Source: Chloroflexota bacterium
GTDB taxonomy: Bacteria > Chloroflexota > Limnocylindria > QHBO01
Direction of reading: 5' to 3'
DNA length: 41,259 nucleotides
NCBI GenBank assembly: GCA_025937875.1
Contig: JAICQM010000003.1
Span: 1-41,259, forward strand
Under the pieces are notes generated by a model that saw only the letters and a program-made list of their open reading frames with translations, made no database searches and was not told the DNA's origin. The first letter of the stretch is position 1. Each line of letters begins with the position of its first letter. Shown here piece by piece: positions 40,993-41,259 of this stretch. The translations under genes and the position numbers were made by a program.

Positions 40993-41259
40993 ACCGCCCT
41001 CGCCCCGACCCGACCGGCACGCGGGCTCGGCAGCCTGACCCGCTCCGGCAGCGCGGTCGACGGCGCGGCGTGGGCGCTCTACGACTTCGCGAACACGATC
41101 TTCAGCTTCGCCATCGTCAGCTTCGCGATGGGACCGTGGGTCACGAGCTTCATGGGCGAGACGGCCGGCACGTTCGCCTTCGTCACGGCCAGCAGCCTCT
41201 CGGTGCTGCTCAACGCGCTCGTCTCGCCGGTCCTCGGTGCGCTGAGCGACCGCACCGGC
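40990..41259 (+). CDS. MFS transporter, UMF1/Atg22-like, N-terminal part (3' cut by window edge)
   Basis: Open to the window end, so absent from the ORF track; 90 codons are visible. After a basic N-terminus (MTALAPTRPARGLGSL) comes GAAWALYDFANTIFSFAIVSFAMGPWV, the hallmark W-x-LYD-x-AN opening of UMF1-type MFS transporters. A second helix (FVTASSLSVLLNALVSPVLGALSDRTG) ends in the MFS motif A region. UMF1 members are amino acid or related solute permeases or exporters; the substrate is unclear. GTG 40990 is supported by TATGAT 6 nt upstream. Confidence 0.85.
   Translation, partial: MTALAPTRPARGLGSLTRSGSAVDGAAWALYDFANTIFSFAIVSFAMGPWVTSFMGETAGTFAFVTASSLSVLLNALVSPVLGALSDRTG

Noticed and set aside
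1-41259. CRISPR arrays, rRNA genes, IS elements, prophage genes
   Set aside because: No regularly spaced repeats, no rRNA-like sequence and no transposase, integrase or phage structural protein was found in any frame.

Overview
The window is about 41 kb of very GC-rich, densely packed bacterial DNA. Genes often overlap by ATGA or GTGA, and G/C dominates third codon positions. There is no plasmid, phage, IS or CRISPR signature. Several features together suggest an uncultivated terrestrial Chloroflexota (Limnocylindria/Ellin6529-like): frequent leaderless starts, an ArsA ATPase with an HSP20-like tail, an LLM flavoprotein, DUF6766 and DUF5659 proteins, and a corynebacterial-type glycogen synthase. 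Actinomycetota is the main alternative. This placement is inference; no rRNA is present.

Layout. (1) 1-2.4 kb: the 3' part of acetate kinase, a small membrane protein and an acetyl-CoA hydrolase/transferase, i.e. acetate/CoA metabolism. (2) 2.4-3.9 kb: a CBS-pair protein and a divergent SDR. (3) 3.9-8.2 kb: a compact stress cluster. DUF2249 and hemerythrin-like proteins diverge from an operon of a SufR-like (COG2345) regulator, a DUF59 Fe-S assembly protein, an NnrS-like membrane protein, a two-module redoxin and a DUF488 protein; the gene set fits nitric oxide or Fe-S damage response. (4) 8.2-10.4 kb: a DrrAB-like ABC exporter and a DUF4260 protein. (5) 10.5-14.3 kb: a Tat-lipoprotein amidohydrolase, a divergent LuxR-HTH/glyoxalase fusion, glycogen synthase and a lone receiver. 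(6) 14.3-18.8 kb: a coupled ATPase-permease-ATPase-permease ABC cassette plus an esterase. (7) 19-21.3 kb: an ArsA-family ATPase with a small coupled partner and a divergent protein of unknown function. (8) tRNA-Gly(UCC) and a receiver protein. (9) 22.2-25.7 kb: a translationally coupled methyltransferase, FAD oxidoreductase, SRPBCC protein and ketosynthase, looking like a small polyketide or lipid tailoring unit. (10) 25.7-30.3 kb: small proteins, a response regulator-histidine kinase pair and an ArsR-type regulator. (11) 30.5-35.3 kb: an orphan oligopeptide-binding lipoprotein with a strong terminator, a DUF5659 protein and a large MASE-PAS-GGDEF-EAL protein. (12) 35.4-41.3 kb: an MFS exporter, a SprT-like zincin overlapping an MMPL transporter, an LLM oxidoreductase, a 137-bp nested inverted-repeat element, and the start of a UMF1-type MFS transporter cut by the window end.

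The most notable cross-cutting signal is a -10-like hexamer (T/C)ANNNT placed exactly 6 nt before the start codon of eight genes. It predicts leaderless mRNAs and fixes several starts that differ from the longest ORF. The best candidates for something under-described are the stress cluster with its possible operator, the four-gene ketosynthase operon, the ArsA pair, and the nested palindrome at 40780-40916.
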